Shown here piece by piece: positions 8,709-17,792 of a stretch of 64,000 bases of DNA. A program made the position numbers and the translations under genes. Source of the DNA: Halostagnicola sp. A-GB9-2 (GTDB lineage: Archaea > Halobacteriota > Halobacteria > Halobacteriales > Natrialbaceae). The notes beneath the pieces were generated by a model. It was not told the DNA's origin. It searched no databases and saw nothing but the letters and a program-made list of their open reading frames with translations. The DNA lies in the NCBI RefSeq assembly GCF_030068615.1, contig NZ_JASJOC010000002.1, positions 543,764 through 607,763 of the forward strand. Direction: 5' to 3'. The number at the start of each line of letters is the position of its first letter. The first letter of the stretch is position 1.

Positions 8709-10079
8709 ATGACTACCGAATCCCACGATGTCGTGGTCGTCGGCGGCGGAACCGCCGGTTGTTTCGCTTCGGCGACCGCAGCACGGGAGGGGCTCGACGT
8801 CGTCCTCCTCGAGCGGAAAACGGAGGAGGAGGGTGGGAAGATCGCCTGCGGTGACGGTCTGAAAGGCAAGAGTTCACTCCCGGACGTTATCGACCGAGAT
8901 CGACTCAAATCAGAGTCGTTCACCAATCAACATATCGAGCGGGCGATTTTCGAAAACCCCCAATCCGGTGAAGAAGTCGACATCCCCTTCAACGAGACCG
9001 GGGCCGTCATCGACCGGTGGAAGTACGGACAGATCCTGCTCGACGAGGCGGATCGCGCCGGCGTGGACCTTCACTACAACACGGTCGTCAAAGACGTTAT
9101 TCAGCCGAACAGACGGGTCGAGGGCGTAACGGCCGTACGAGACGGGGACCATATCGAGTACGAGGCGGATATCGTCATCGACGGCGCCGGTGCGCTCTCG
9201 CTGTTGCAGGATAAAGCCGATTTCTCCACTTCGACGTTCGACACGCGCGTCGACTACTCGCAATTTTGTTCGGCCTACCGCGAAGTTGTCGAGGTCCCCG
9301 AGCCGGTCGAGTGGGACGACGCGCTCGTTTTCAAGCCAACCGAAGAGCTTGGCTATCTGTGGTACTTCCCGCGTTCCTCGACCGAGATCAACGCCGGACT
9401 TGGCTTCCAGATGAACAAGCCCTCGATGCCCCTCGTCGATGTCCTCAAGGACGACCTCGCGAACCATCCTGAGTTTCAGGGCGCCGAGGTCAAGAACAAG
9501 CTCGGTGCGGCGCTTCCGACGCGGAGACCGTACGACTCCGCGGTACACCCTGGATACGTCGCTGTTGGCGACTCAGCCGGACACGTCAATCCCTGTACCG
9601 GCGGCGGCATCCCGGGAGCGGCGAAAGCCGGTCACTGGGCGGCAAAGGTCGCCACTGAGGCGATCAGCGACGGCGACGTGAGCGAGGCCGCGCTCTGGGA
9701 GTACAACCGCCGCGTCCAGACCGACTTCGGCAAACGCTTCGCCGCGATGGACCTGTACAATATCTTCGGCGGAGCACACGATATCGACGACCTCATCGGC
9801 GTCATCACCGCACTGCCGGGACAGCAACTCGTCGATGCGCTCGGCAAGAAAGGAACGGCCGACATGACCCTCGGGCTCAAATTAAAGACGATCCTCAAGA
9901 CGTTCGGCCACTGGGATGTCCTCTACAAGCTCTACAAACTCCAACAGGAAGCGAACTCCCTCAAAGACGTCTACGATAGCTATCCGAACGATCCCGAATA
10001 CTTCGACGCCTGGCGGCAGGAACGAGACGCCGTAATGGATGATGTTTACGAGCTGACTGGTGCAGAGTCGAAGTACTGA
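8709..10079 (+). CDS. FAD-dependent geranylgeranyl reductase-family protein
   Basis: 456 residues. The N-terminal Rossmann fold VVVVGGGTAGCFASATAA (about 7-25) binds FAD, followed by LLERKTEEEGGKIACGDGL, where the Cys-containing segment is typical of geranylgeranyl reductases; GYVAVGDSAGHVNPCTGGGI (about 285-305) is the second FAD motif. The family saturates isoprenoid chains of archaeal lipids or of quinones and related compounds; several paralogues occur in each haloarchaeon, so the substrate is open. AGGAAGG about 7 bases before the ATG is a plausible ribosome binding site. It acts at the membrane surface although no transmembrane segment is seen. Confidence 0.88.
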   Translation: MTTESHDVVVVGGGTAGCFASATAAREGLDVVLLERKTEEEGGKIACGDGLKGKSSLPDVIDRDRLKSESFTNQHIERAIFENPQSGEEVDIPFNETGAVIDRWKYGQILLDEADRAGVDLHYNTVVKDVIQPNRRVEGVTAVRDGDHIEYEADIVIDGAGALSLLQDKADFSTSTFDTRVDYSQFCSAYREVVEVPEPVEWDDALVFKPTEELGYLWYFPRSSTEINAGLGFQMNKPSMPLVDVLKDDLANHPEFQGAEVKNKLGAALPTRRPYDSAVHPGYVAVGDSAGHVNPCTGGGIPGAAKAGHWAAKVATEAISDGDVSEAALWEYNRRVQTDFGKRFAAMDLYNIFGGAHDIDDLIGVITALPGQQLVDALGKKGTADMTLGLKLKTILKTFGHWDVLYKLYKLQQEANSLKDVYDSYPNDPEYFDAWRQERDAVMDDVYELTGAESKY

Positions 10080-10151
10080 ACGCCCATCACTCACCCCCGT
10101 CCGCTTCCGCTTTCATAACCCCCTTTTTTACTCGTCACTGAGTGGCTACAC

Positions 10152-10982
10152 ATGACAAGCGATATCGCCCCCGGAACGTGTCCAACCGCAAACGGCATGC
10201 CGATGCTCGGGCTCGGCACGTGGCAAAACACCGATCCGGAGCAGTGCGCCGAAAGCGTCCGAACCGCCCTCGAGATGGGGTATCGACACATCGACACCGC
10301 CCAGATGTACGACAACGAGGCGGCCGTCGGGGAAGGTATCGCCCGGGCCGACGTCGACCAGGAGGATATCTTCCTCGCGACGAAAATCGTCCCGGCGAAT
10401 CTCGCTCGAGAGGACGTACTCGAGACGGGGCGCGAGAGCATCGAGCGCCTCGGCGTCGATTCCGTCGACCTGCTGTACGTCCACTGGCCGACCAAAGCCT
10501 ACGATCACGAGGAGACCCTCGGCGCGTTCTCGGAATTATACGATGAAGGGCTCATCGACAACGTCGGCGTTAGTAACTTCGAACCCGAACAGCTCGAGGT
10601 CGCGGTCGACGTCTGCGACGCGCCGATCTTCGCCAACCAGGTCGAACTACACCCGATGCTCCCCCAGGAGCACATTCGGGAGACCTGCGATGAACTCGAC
10701 ATCGAAGTCGTTGCCTACTCCCCGTTAGCTCGAGGCGGCGTCTTCGATCAACCCGTGTTACAAGAAATCGCGGCCAAACACGACGTGAGCGAAGTGCAAG
10801 TCAGCCTCGCGTGGCTCCGCGAGCGCGGCGTCAGCGCGATTCCGAAAGCGACCGGTGAGGCTCACATCCGAGACAACTGGGAATCGATCACCCTCGAACT
10901 GGATCGAGCGGATCTCGAGGCGATCGATGCAATCGAGGAGACGCATCGAGAGGTCGACCCGGCGTTCGGTCCGTGGAACTGA
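10152..10982 (+). CDS. Aldo/keto reductase
   Basis: 276 residues, standard for a bacterial/archaeal AKR. The catalytic tetrad can be placed: Asp and Tyr in HIDTAQMYDNE, Lys in FLATKIV, His in LYVHWPTK. The family signatures GVSNFEPEQLE and the C-terminal NADP-binding IPKATGEAHIRDN are present. It reduces aldehydes or ketones (or runs the reverse) with NAD(P)H; the substrate is unknown. A T-rich element near 10125-10131 lies about 24 bases before the ATG. Confidence 0.9.
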   Translation: MTSDIAPGTCPTANGMPMLGLGTWQNTDPEQCAESVRTALEMGYRHIDTAQMYDNEAAVGEGIARADVDQEDIFLATKIVPANLAREDVLETGRESIERLGVDSVDLLYVHWPTKAYDHEETLGAFSELYDEGLIDNVGVSNFEPEQLEVAVDVCDAPIFANQVELHPMLPQEHIRETCDELDIEVVAYSPLARGGVFDQPVLQEIAAKHDVSEVQVSLAWLRERGVSAIPKATGEAHIRDNWESITLELDRADLEAIDAIEETHREVDPAFGPWN

Positions 10983-11373
10983 GTTAGACCGACGACCAGA
11001 GTGTCCTTCGGCGTACCCGATAGATCTCGTTAACGCGGGTATGCCGCCGTTATGGCACCAAACGAGTGGCTATCAGCGATCGCAAAAGAGACAGGACGAC
11101 CCGATGAACCTCGGAGCGATCGGCGGTCCTCCTCGAGACGAGGACGGCTGACCGCTCGGAATGAACCACGTGATCGACGAGCGGATAAATACGTATCAGA
11201 GAAGGTGATGATTTCAGGAGCGGATGGCGCTCCTTACATACGATAAAAGCCATCTATGGCCCCTATATGGGGCATTTATCCCGTTTCAGGAAAATTCCGA
11301 ACCATAGCATTTCCATAACAATATACGGTCAACTCATAGCCCGACGTGTAATGAATACACGAGGTGTTCCTGA
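10983..11373. other. Intergenic region with AT-rich leader and small inverted repeat
   Basis: This 391-base region precedes the glycan genes. Its first half is GC-rich without a convincing gene (two overlapping short frames on opposite strands, neither with family features). Its second half (about 11230-11373) is AT-rich and carries GCCCC-TATAT-GGGGC at 11259-11273. A GAGGTG sequence lies about 7 bases before the ATG at 11374, so the mRNA probably has a leader, and the AT-rich part is the likely promoter region. Confidence 0.5.
11259..11273. repeat. Short perfect inverted repeat upstream of glycan genes
   Basis: Five-base arms GCCCC and GGGGC flank TATAT. Its place about 100 bases before the DUF354 gene fits an operator or a stem-loop, but this is inference from position only. 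Confidence 0.4.
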
Positions 11374-12453
11374 ATGAACTGTCTCTTTTTTACGAACACG
11401 CCTGCACACGTTCATCTCTACAAACACACCATCGAACGTCTCGAGGAACTGGGCCACGACGTCCTGGTGTTCGCCAGAAGTGACGAGTGTACGGAGGCGT
11501 TGCTGAGCGCTCACGACCTGCCGTATCGAATCTACGGCGGTCGAGGTGACGCGAAGCACTCACTGCTGTGGGAACTTCCCATCCAACTCGGACGAATCGT
11601 CCGCCGCGCCCGGAACTTCGACCCGGACGTCATCTTCGGAATCGGACCCTACGCCGCGTACACGGGGATCGTAACGGGTTCGCCCGCTATCGCGGTCCTC
11701 GACTCGGAGCCCTCGCTGGATCACGTCGTCGCCCGGCCGTTCGTTCGCGCGTTTCTCACCCCCGAGGCGTTCCAGAAGGAACTCGGCGAGAACCACTACC
11801 GGTTCAAGGGGTTCAAGGAATCGGCGTACCTCCACCCCGAAATCTTCGAGGCCGATCCCGACATCCGCGACGCCCTCAACGTCGACCCCGACGAATCGTT
11901 CGCGATCGTTCGGCTCAACTCCTTCAACGGCCACCACGACGTGGGCCAAAAAGGGTTCTCGACCGAACAACGCCGACGGCTCCTCGAGACGCTCGCGGAT
12001 GAAACGACCGTCTTCGTCTCCGACGAGGGAAGCAAACTGGACCTCAAGCGCCTCGACGTGCGCTCGTTCGACCTCCATCCGGCGAAGCTCCACGACGCGC
12101 TTTCGGAGGCCGACCTGCTGGTCGCGGACACCCAGACGATGGTCACCGAAGCCGCCCTGCTCGGAACGCCGGCGATCAGGTCGAATTCCTTCGTCGGCGA
12201 GTCGGATATGGGCAACTTCCTCGAGCTCGAAGAGGAGGGGCTCATCTACAACCTCTCCTCGTTCGAGGCGGTGCTCGAGCGATCGCAGACGCTACTCGCG
12301 GATGAATCCACCCCACGGCGGTGGGAGCGCCGCCGCGACGAGTACGTCTCGGATATGGTGAACCTGACCGACCTCCTGTGTACCGTCGCGCTCACGTTCA
12401 CCGACTCGGCGCGCGAGACAACTCTGGGCGACGTCGCGGAGGTGAGCGGATGA
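11374..12453 (+). CDS. DUF354 protein, GT-B glycosyltransferase-like
   Basis: 359 residues. MNCLFFTNTPAHVHLYKHTIERLEELGHDV at the N-terminus and LLVADTQTMVTEAALLGTPAIRSNSFVGESDMGNF near residues 245-275 are the DUF354 signatures; the latter resembles the nucleotide-sugar binding region of GT-B glycosyltransferases and of UDP-GlcNAc epimerases. Its stop overlaps the ATG of the following epimerase gene by four bases (ATGA), so they form an operon. The pair is likely to make or attach a ManNAc-type sugar for a surface glycan. The enzymatic activity of DUF354 proteins is not established. Confidence 0.88.
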   Translation: MNCLFFTNTPAHVHLYKHTIERLEELGHDVLVFARSDECTEALLSAHDLPYRIYGGRGDAKHSLLWELPIQLGRIVRRARNFDPDVIFGIGPYAAYTGIVTGSPAIAVLDSEPSLDHVVARPFVRAFLTPEAFQKELGENHYRFKGFKESAYLHPEIFEADPDIRDALNVDPDESFAIVRLNSFNGHHDVGQKGFSTEQRRRLLETLADETTVFVSDEGSKLDLKRLDVRSFDLHPAKLHDALSEADLLVADTQTMVTEAALLGTPAIRSNSFVGESDMGNFLELEEEGLIYNLSSFEAVLERSQTLLADESTPRRWERRRDEYVSDMVNLTDLLCTVALTFTDSARETTLGDVAEVSG

Positions 12454-13565
12454 ACGTCTGCTCGGTCGTCGGGGCCAGACCGCAGTTCGTCAAGGCCGCG
12501 GTCGTCTCCCGAGAGCTTCGAGAGGTCGGCGAAGAGGTGCTCGTCCACACCGGCCAACACTACGACGAAGAGCTGTCGGACGTCTTCTTCGACGAACTCG
12601 AGATACCGGAGCCCGAGTACAACCTCGGCGTCGAGTCGGACACCCACGGCCGACAGACAGCGGCGATGATCGCCGAACTCGAGCCCATTCTCGAGGAGAC
12701 TCAACCCGACGTTCTCCTGCTGTACGGCGACACTAACTCGACGCTCGCGGGTGCGGTCATCGGATCGAAGCGCGACGTCGCCGTCGCACATGTCGAAGCG
12801 GGCCTTCGGAGTTACAACCGCGAGATGCCCGAAGAGATCAACCGGATCCTCACGGACCACGCCTCCGACGTGTGTTTCGCACCGAGCAAAGCCGCCGTCG
12901 AGAATCTGGCCGACGAGGGGATCACGGACGGCGTCTACTGGACGGGTGACGTCATGTACGATATGATTCTCGAGGCCCGCACCCGGGCACACGATCGGTC
13001 GGGTATCCTCGATGACCTCGATCTCACACCCGGCGAGTTCGTCCTCGCGACGGTCCACCGAGCGAGCAACACCGACGACAGGTCGAACCTCGAGTCGATC
13101 CTCAAGGGACTCGCGTCCTCGCCGTTGCCCGTCGTCTTCCCCGCCCATCCGCGAACGATAGCGCGACTCGAGGAGTACGAACTCTGGAATCGTGCAACCG
13201 ACGAACTCGAACTGGTCGAACCGCAGGGATACCTCGACTTCGTTCGACTGCTGGATGCGGCCGAACGCGTCGCGACCGACTCCGGCGGCGTCCAAAAGGA
13301 GGCGTTCTTCCTCGAGACCCCGTGCGTGACGCTTCGGAAGGAGACGGAGTGGACCGAGACGGTCGAGTGCGGTTGGAACGAACTCGTCGGGCCCGACGAG
13401 GGTCAAATTCGAGAAGCGCTCGACCGCGAGCGGGGAACGCATTCGACTCCACAGCCCTACGGCGACGGCGTCGCGAGCCTTCGAATCGTCGGGCTCCTCC
13501 AGCAAGCGTTCGACGACGACTCGAGCCCCGACGTGGAACCGCTCCCGAACAACCTCACGGACTGA
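12450..13565 (+). CDS. wecB: UDP-N-acetylglucosamine 2-epimerase (non-hydrolysing)
   Basis: 371 residues, the family length. VVGARPQFVKAAVVSREL at the N-terminus, VHTGQHYD, LYGDTNSTLAGA, HVEAGLRSYNREMPEEINR (catalytic Asp/Glu/His region) and TDSGGVQKEAFFLETPCVTLR (UDP binding) are all present. It interconverts UDP-GlcNAc and UDP-ManNAc, a precursor of surface glycans. The start at 12450 is fixed by a four-base ATGA overlap with the DUF354 gene. No glycosyltransferase or export gene follows, so the rest of the pathway must lie elsewhere. Confidence 0.93.
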   Translation: MNVCSVVGARPQFVKAAVVSRELREVGEEVLVHTGQHYDEELSDVFFDELEIPEPEYNLGVESDTHGRQTAAMIAELEPILEETQPDVLLLYGDTNSTLAGAVIGSKRDVAVAHVEAGLRSYNREMPEEINRILTDHASDVCFAPSKAAVENLADEGITDGVYWTGDVMYDMILEARTRAHDRSGILDDLDLTPGEFVLATVHRASNTDDRSNLESILKGLASSPLPVVFPAHPRTIARLEEYELWNRATDELELVEPQGYLDFVRLLDAAERVATDSGGVQKEAFFLETPCVTLRKETEWTETVECGWNELVGPDEGQIREALDRERGTHSTPQPYGDGVASLRIVGLLQQAFDDDSSPDVEPLPNNLTD

Positions 13566-13760
13566 TGGCCCCCGACTCACCTCCGCGCGCTAAACCGGTA
13601 CACAAACGACCTGAGAGAGACCATAAAGATGACAATCGACGGTGTTGCCGATCAGTGTATGCGGTCGTCGGAACCGAGGCAGTTCAATGGGGACGAGCCT
13701 CGTACGATAGATTCACCGGCGATCCGAACTTCCGACAGACGTTTCCGCTCCCCCAAAGCG

Positions 13761-13766
13761 TTTAAC
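13761..13766 (+). promoter_or_regulatory. TATA-like element of the PAPS-reductase-like gene
   Basis: TTTAAC about 30 bases before the ATG at 13794, inside a short AT-rich patch. Confidence 0.45.
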
Positions 13767-13793
13767 CGAAGTAATTATATCTAATTACAGACG

Positions 13794-14765
13794 ATGACCG
13801 AGAACTTCCCCGAGTACGTCGACGTCGATTACGACGACGGCGACGGACAGACGCCCGAGGAGTATCCACACATACACGACAAAATCGAGAAGGCGATCGA
13901 GGTCACCCGACAGGGACTCGAGCAGTACGAGAACCCGGCGGTCATGTGGACCGGCGGCAAGGACTCGACGCTCGTGCTCTACTTCGTCAAAGAGGTCGCG
14001 GATCGGTTCGACCTCGAGGTCCCGCCCGCGATCTTCATCGATCACTACCAACACTTCGACGAGATCCACGGGTTCGTCGACCACTGGGCGGACGAATGGG
14101 ATCTCGAAGTGATTTACGCCCGAAACGAGGACATCGGCGAGTACGTCGATGAACGAGGCCTCGAACCCGGCGACGACATCGAGATTTCCGAGCTCTCCGA
14201 ACACAACCAGCACCACGTCGACAACATCCTCGAGTACGAGGAGGACAGCTTCCCGTTCCTGCTCGATACCTACGCGGGCAACCACCTCCTGAAGACGGTC
14301 GCGCTCAACGACGCGCTCGAGGAGTACGACGTTGACGGCGTCATCTCCGGTGTGCGCTGGGACGAACAGGAGGCCCGCGCCGACGAGACGTTCTTCTCGC
14401 CGCGACACGATCCGGACATCTACCCGCCACACGACCGCGTCCAGCCCATCCTGCAGTTCGACGAGGCGGCCGTCTGGGAAGCCTTCTGGAACTTCGCGGT
14501 ACCGGATACTGTTGCCGAATTCCCCGACGACGGTTACGTCCCACAGAGCGACGACGACCTGCCGAACGACCTCACGCAGGACGACATCCCGGTCTCGCCG
14601 AAGTACTTCGCCGGGTTCCGATCGCTCGGGAGCGAAGTGTCGACCGAAAAGGCAGACAACGACCCCGCGTGGTTGCAAGACCTCGAGGGGACGACCGAAC
14701 GCGCGGGCCGCGCCCAGGACAAAGAGGACCTGATGGAGCGCCTGCGCGATCTCGGCTACATGTAA
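13794..14765 (+). CDS. PAPS reductase-family PP-loop protein
   Basis: 323 residues, very acidic. The PP-loop MWTGGKDSTLVLYFVKE (about 50-66) is the ATP-pyrophosphatase signature, followed by IFIDHYQHFDEI and SGVRWDEQEARADETFFSPR (about 185-205), which fits the PAPS/APS reductase and sulfate-activation family. No CCG-type cysteine motif of assimilatory APS reductase is visible, so it may not be a true reductase; relatives adenylate other substrates. The C-terminal part (FAGFRSLGSEVSTEKAD) resembles the FRSLGC region of archaeal and bacterial CysH/CysD-like proteins. It appears to be a single gene. Confidence 0.85.
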   Translation: MTENFPEYVDVDYDDGDGQTPEEYPHIHDKIEKAIEVTRQGLEQYENPAVMWTGGKDSTLVLYFVKEVADRFDLEVPPAIFIDHYQHFDEIHGFVDHWADEWDLEVIYARNEDIGEYVDERGLEPGDDIEISELSEHNQHHVDNILEYEEDSFPFLLDTYAGNHLLKTVALNDALEEYDVDGVISGVRWDEQEARADETFFSPRHDPDIYPPHDRVQPILQFDEAAVWEAFWNFAVPDTVAEFPDDGYVPQSDDDLPNDLTQDDIPVSPKYFAGFRSLGSEVSTEKADNDPAWLQDLEGTTERAGRAQDKEDLMERLRDLGYM

Positions 14766-14879
14766 GACGGTCGAACGTCGACGACGAAGCGTACAGTCGC
14801 TGTTCTTTCTTCGAGTTCGCCGCTCGAGGCGTTGCACTGACGTTCGAAAAATCGTCGGTCGTTCCTATCGCGCTCTCGC

Positions 14880-15089
14880 TCAGTTCGTCGCCCGGTACTC
14901 GCCGTGTTTGACACCGATTGCGAGCATGATCGCACCGAAAATCGCCATCGACGGCAGGACCATCATCATGATCGTGTCCGTGGCCATCGGGGCCATCGGT
15001 GTCAGTTCGGGAAGTGCAAATAGCGCTCCGGTTCCGGCGGCGAGAACGAGCGCGAACGCGCCGATCGTCTTGGTCAAGTCGAGTTCCAT
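14880..15089 (-). CDS. Small two-helix membrane protein (DUF7333-like)
   Basis: 69 residues with two membrane helices (about 8-28 and 38-60: TIGAFALVLAAGTGALFAL; TIMMMVLPSMAIFGAIMLAIG), ending in GVKHGEYRATN. The pattern fits a small haloarchaeal membrane family that I recall as DUF7333; the number is from memory. Function unknown. It is convergent with the PAPS-reductase-like gene. Confidence 0.7.
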   Translation of the reverse strand: MELDLTKTIGAFALVLAAGTGALFALPELTPMAPMATDTIMMMVLPSMAIFGAIMLAIGVKHGEYRATN

Positions 15090-15291
15090 AGCAAATCTGG
15101 GTAACAGGTCGACCTAAGTCGAACGGAATCAGAACACAGTTCAAAAAAGTGGATTGTGATGACCGGCGAATCGGCATCAGTAGTTGGCACTATTATTTCG
15201 TTATTCAAAGTTGGGCGTGTGACTCGCGGTAAGTACAGGGCGTGGGTGTGTCAGAAAGGTGATCGTGCCCTTAGCTGTGTTTGGGTGCCCA

Positions 15292-15312
15292 GAGGTGATG
15301 ATGAATCACCTC
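15292..15312. terminator. Stem-loop downstream of membrane-protein gene
   Basis: Eight-base arms GAGGTGAT (15292-15299) and ATCACCTC (15305-15312) enclose a five-base loop. It starts 25 bases beyond the stop of the minus-strand gene at 15337, so it may shape or end that transcript. Archaeal termination does not need a hairpin, so the role is tentative. Confidence 0.35.
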
Positions 15313-15336
15313 GGGGTCAAGCCTCGAGGTATTCTC

Positions 15337-15750
15337 CTATACCGTTTGATAAAGCAGTTCGGTAATGGGCATCGCCCAGATGAATGCGACTGTAAACTGA
15401 AGTACTGTCCCGATATGTCGGTGGGGCACAATCAACCACACGACGATGGTGGCCACACAGATACAAACGAGGACGACAATTGATGCCGTCACGCTGTTGG
15501 CATCCTGAAGATTGATATCGGCCAGTCCAATGGCCGCCACAATTCCGAAAAATATCCCTAGTCCAATAGCCGCTACCGTTGCCTCGAGCGAAACAATCCG
15601 ACGGGCAGGCTCAATCAACAGCAATATCGGGGTTAGCGAGACCGAAAACAGAAGCGACCGAAGAATCCGTGCCCGCTCGTCAGCACCCAGTAACGGGTGT
15701 GTCTCAGTGGAGGGGCCGTTCATAAGGAGAATTGCATATTGTGTGGACAT
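15337..15750 (-). CDS. Hypothetical four-helix membrane protein, low GC
   Basis: 137 residues from the ATG at 15750, chosen because GAGGTAGG lies about 9 bases upstream; an ATG 13 codons earlier and one 9 codons later (MNGPSTETHP) are alternatives. After a short soluble N-terminus there are four membrane helices (for example LLFSVSLTPILLLI, TVAAIGLGIFFGIVAAIGL, SIVVLVCICVATIVVWLIV). No family recognised. Its base composition is visibly lower in GC than all neighbours, and the flanking intergenic DNA shares this, suggesting recent acquisition. Confidence 0.65.
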   Translation of the reverse strand: MSTQYAILLMNGPSTETHPLLGADERARILRSLLFSVSLTPILLLIEPARRIVSLEATVAAIGLGIFFGIVAAIGLADINLQDANSVTASIVVLVCICVATIVVWLIVPHRHIGTVLQFTVAFIWAMPITELLYQTV

Positions 15751-15860
15751 ATATGTTTTCCTACCTCGCTGAACGCAAGTTACATTCACGCGTAGTTACC
15801 GACCTGTCTCGGTCTATTTCAAATATGTTTTTGAATGAGAAATCGCGCTACTAGCTACTG

Positions 15861-16607
15861 TTATCCGGAGGGTCGCACGAGATTCGCCAACGCGACCACT
15901 ATCCCGAAGAACCATCCGAGCGGGAAGGATAGCCCGAGCCACATCCCCGCGTAGGCCGCTCCCTCGAGTTCGAAGTTCGCCCGAAGGTACTCGTTGGCCC
16001 CGCCGACGAACAAAACGTTGTCGAGTATCCAGACCGCGAAGTCGTAGCTTGGCTCGAGGATCACTCCCTCGAGCGAGGGCGTGACGAGCGCGGCGACGAC
16101 GGGCGGGAGGAAGATCGCCGTCATCGCGAATGGGTAGGCCAGCAACACCGAGACGAGTCGTCCACCGATCTTCGAGAACCCGGCTGCGAGCGCCGTCGAG
16201 ACGACGGCTACACCGCTGGCCGCGGCGATCGGAATGACGGCTTCAGTCGGCAACTGGAGGTGGGCGACGACGGTCAAGCCACCCCAGACGAGGACGGCGA
16301 TTGCCGTGACGCCGACCACGCCGATACGCGTCGTCGTCGAGTCTAGCTTCGAGGCGTAAAATCGCGTCGCGAGACCGAGAACCGTCAGCGGATACATCGC
16401 GAGCAAGCCGACGACGCCGAGGACACTCCACACTCGGTAGACGATCTGCTGTGGAAGCGTTTCGGGTTCCCACTTGCCCATAACCGAGTGGCCGCGACCG
16501 CGTTGCCGAGGAAAGACGAGTTCCATCCACGCACCGTGTAACCGTTGTAAATCGACCCTCACAGCGCCGACGATACCACCGCCACCAGAGCGAGACCGGG
16601 TAGACAT
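15861..16607 (-). CDS. Hypothetical membrane protein
   Basis: 248 residues from the ATG at 16607; an internal ATG at 16481 (MGKWEPETLPQQ) is also possible, since the first 42 residues are basic and Gly-rich with no family character. About five to six membrane helices follow (for instance VWSVLGVVGLLAMYPLTVLGL and LVSVLLAYPFAMTAIFLPPVVAAL). The soluble segment between helices is short. I do not recognise the family; it looks like an ordinary haloarchaeal integral membrane protein. Confidence 0.65.
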   Translation of the reverse strand: MSTRSRSGGGGIVGAVRVDLQRLHGAWMELVFPRQRGRGHSVMGKWEPETLPQQIVYRVWSVLGVVGLLAMYPLTVLGLATRFYASKLDSTTTRIGVVGVTAIAVLVWGGLTVVAHLQLPTEAVIPIAAASGVAVVSTALAAGFSKIGGRLVSVLLAYPFAMTAIFLPPVVAALVTPSLEGVILEPSYDFAVWILDNVLFVGGANEYLRANFELEGAAYAGMWLGLSFPLGWFFGIVVALANLVRPSG

Positions 16608-16711
16608 ACGACATCCAAACTACCCATCCACCGTAAGTTTTCCTGCTCCGAACTCGCGATGTCGTCCGAACTCATGGCCGTTTGTTCGGCTCGAGAACGC
16701 ATTCGATCCGG

Positions 16712-17710
16712 TTAGTAGTCAACATCGACCGCGGCTCCGATGTCGACCGGGGTCCCGTCGTCGGCGCTTTGATATAGCGCGTCCATCACGGCCATGTTCG
16801 CGACAGCCTCGGCGCCGTCCGTTCGGGGCGTCTCTCCGTTTTTGATACACGATACGAAGTGGTCAATCTCGAGACGGTACTGATCAGTCGGATCGAACGT
16901 TTCGACGGCGTGGCGACCGTCGACAGCGTACTCGAGTTCCAGCGGTTCGTCCGCGGGAACGTCGAACGCGTTGCGAACCTCGAGCCAGCCGTTTTCGGCC
17001 TCGACCCGGTAGTACTGGACTTTCTGCGTGTCGAAGCCTGACGCGATGCGGGCCGACGCGCCGCTTGCGTACTCGAGGATGCCGGCCAGTTCCGTATCGA
17101 CGCCGGAATCGCGCGAATCGTCGGTATGGGCGTAGGCGCGGGACGGCTCCCCGAGGAATTGGCGGGCGACCGAAACCGGGTAACAACCGACATCCATCAG
17201 ACTGCCGCCGTCGAGTTCCGGTGACAGACGGATATCGTCCGGACGCCCGGTCAACGAGAACTTGAACGACGACGTGACGGACCGAACCGTGTCAAACTGT
17301 TCGTCCGCAATCTCGAGTGCGCGTTCCGTCCGCGGATGGTACTGGTACATGTATCCCTCCATCAGCGTGACGTTCCGTTGCTCGCAGTACTCGACGAGTT
17401 CGCGGGCCTCTACCGTGTCGACAGCCAGCGGCTTTTCGCAGAGAACGTCAACGCCCGCGTCCGCGGCGGCTTTCGTCCACTCGGCGTGCAAAGCGTTCGG
17501 AAGCGGGACGTAGACGGCGTCGATCGGTGCGTCCTCGAGCAATCGACCGTAGCCGTCGTACACGTGCTCGATTTCGTACTCGTCCGCGATCGACCGTGCT
17601 CGGTCCTGACTTCGCGAGGCGATCGCGACGACATCGTGGTCGCTGGTCTGTGCGGCCGGAAGGAACGCTTTCTGTGCAATCCCTGCCGTACTGAGAACTC
17701 CGAAATCCAT
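16712..17710 (-). CDS. Gfo/Idh/MocA-family oxidoreductase
   Basis: 332 residues. The N-terminal NAD(P)-binding domain includes FGVLSTAGIAQKAFLPAA and the conserved CEKPLAV motif (about 90-97, with the catalytic Lys); the C-terminal domain has GGSLMDVGCYPVSVARQFLG (Asp and Tyr of the active site). These enzymes oxidise or reduce sugars or cyclitols. It lies 82 bases downstream of a PfkB sugar kinase on the same strand, so the two probably form a small sugar-utilisation operon. A sugar 1-dehydrogenase is one possibility, but the substrate is not readable from sequence. Confidence 0.9.
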   Translation of the reverse strand: MDFGVLSTAGIAQKAFLPAAQTSDHDVVAIASRSQDRARSIADEYEIEHVYDGYGRLLEDAPIDAVYVPLPNALHAEWTKAAADAGVDVLCEKPLAVDTVEARELVEYCEQRNVTLMEGYMYQYHPRTERALEIADEQFDTVRSVTSSFKFSLTGRPDDIRLSPELDGGSLMDVGCYPVSVARQFLGEPSRAYAHTDDSRDSGVDTELAGILEYASGASARIASGFDTQKVQYYRVEAENGWLEVRNAFDVPADEPLELEYAVDGRHAVETFDPTDQYRLEIDHFVSCIKNGETPRTDGAEAVANMAVMDALYQSADDGTPVDIGAAVDVDY

Positions 17711-17792
17711 GGATCAACAGTGGGCGGAACGGTATTAAAACCTGTATGTGTTCACAACGAATCAGTTCGACGGGCCCAACGGCATGCCGGTG

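Noticed and set aside
11052..11246. A 64-residue Arg-rich frame between the aldo/keto reductase and DUF354 genes
   Set aside because: No family features, unlike the acidic proteome here, and an equally long frame exists on the other strand.
12246..14837. Long antisense frames opposite wecB and the PAPS-reductase-like gene
   Set aside because: Sense genes have catalytic motifs; the antisense products show the same Val/Arg/Asp bias and no domain.
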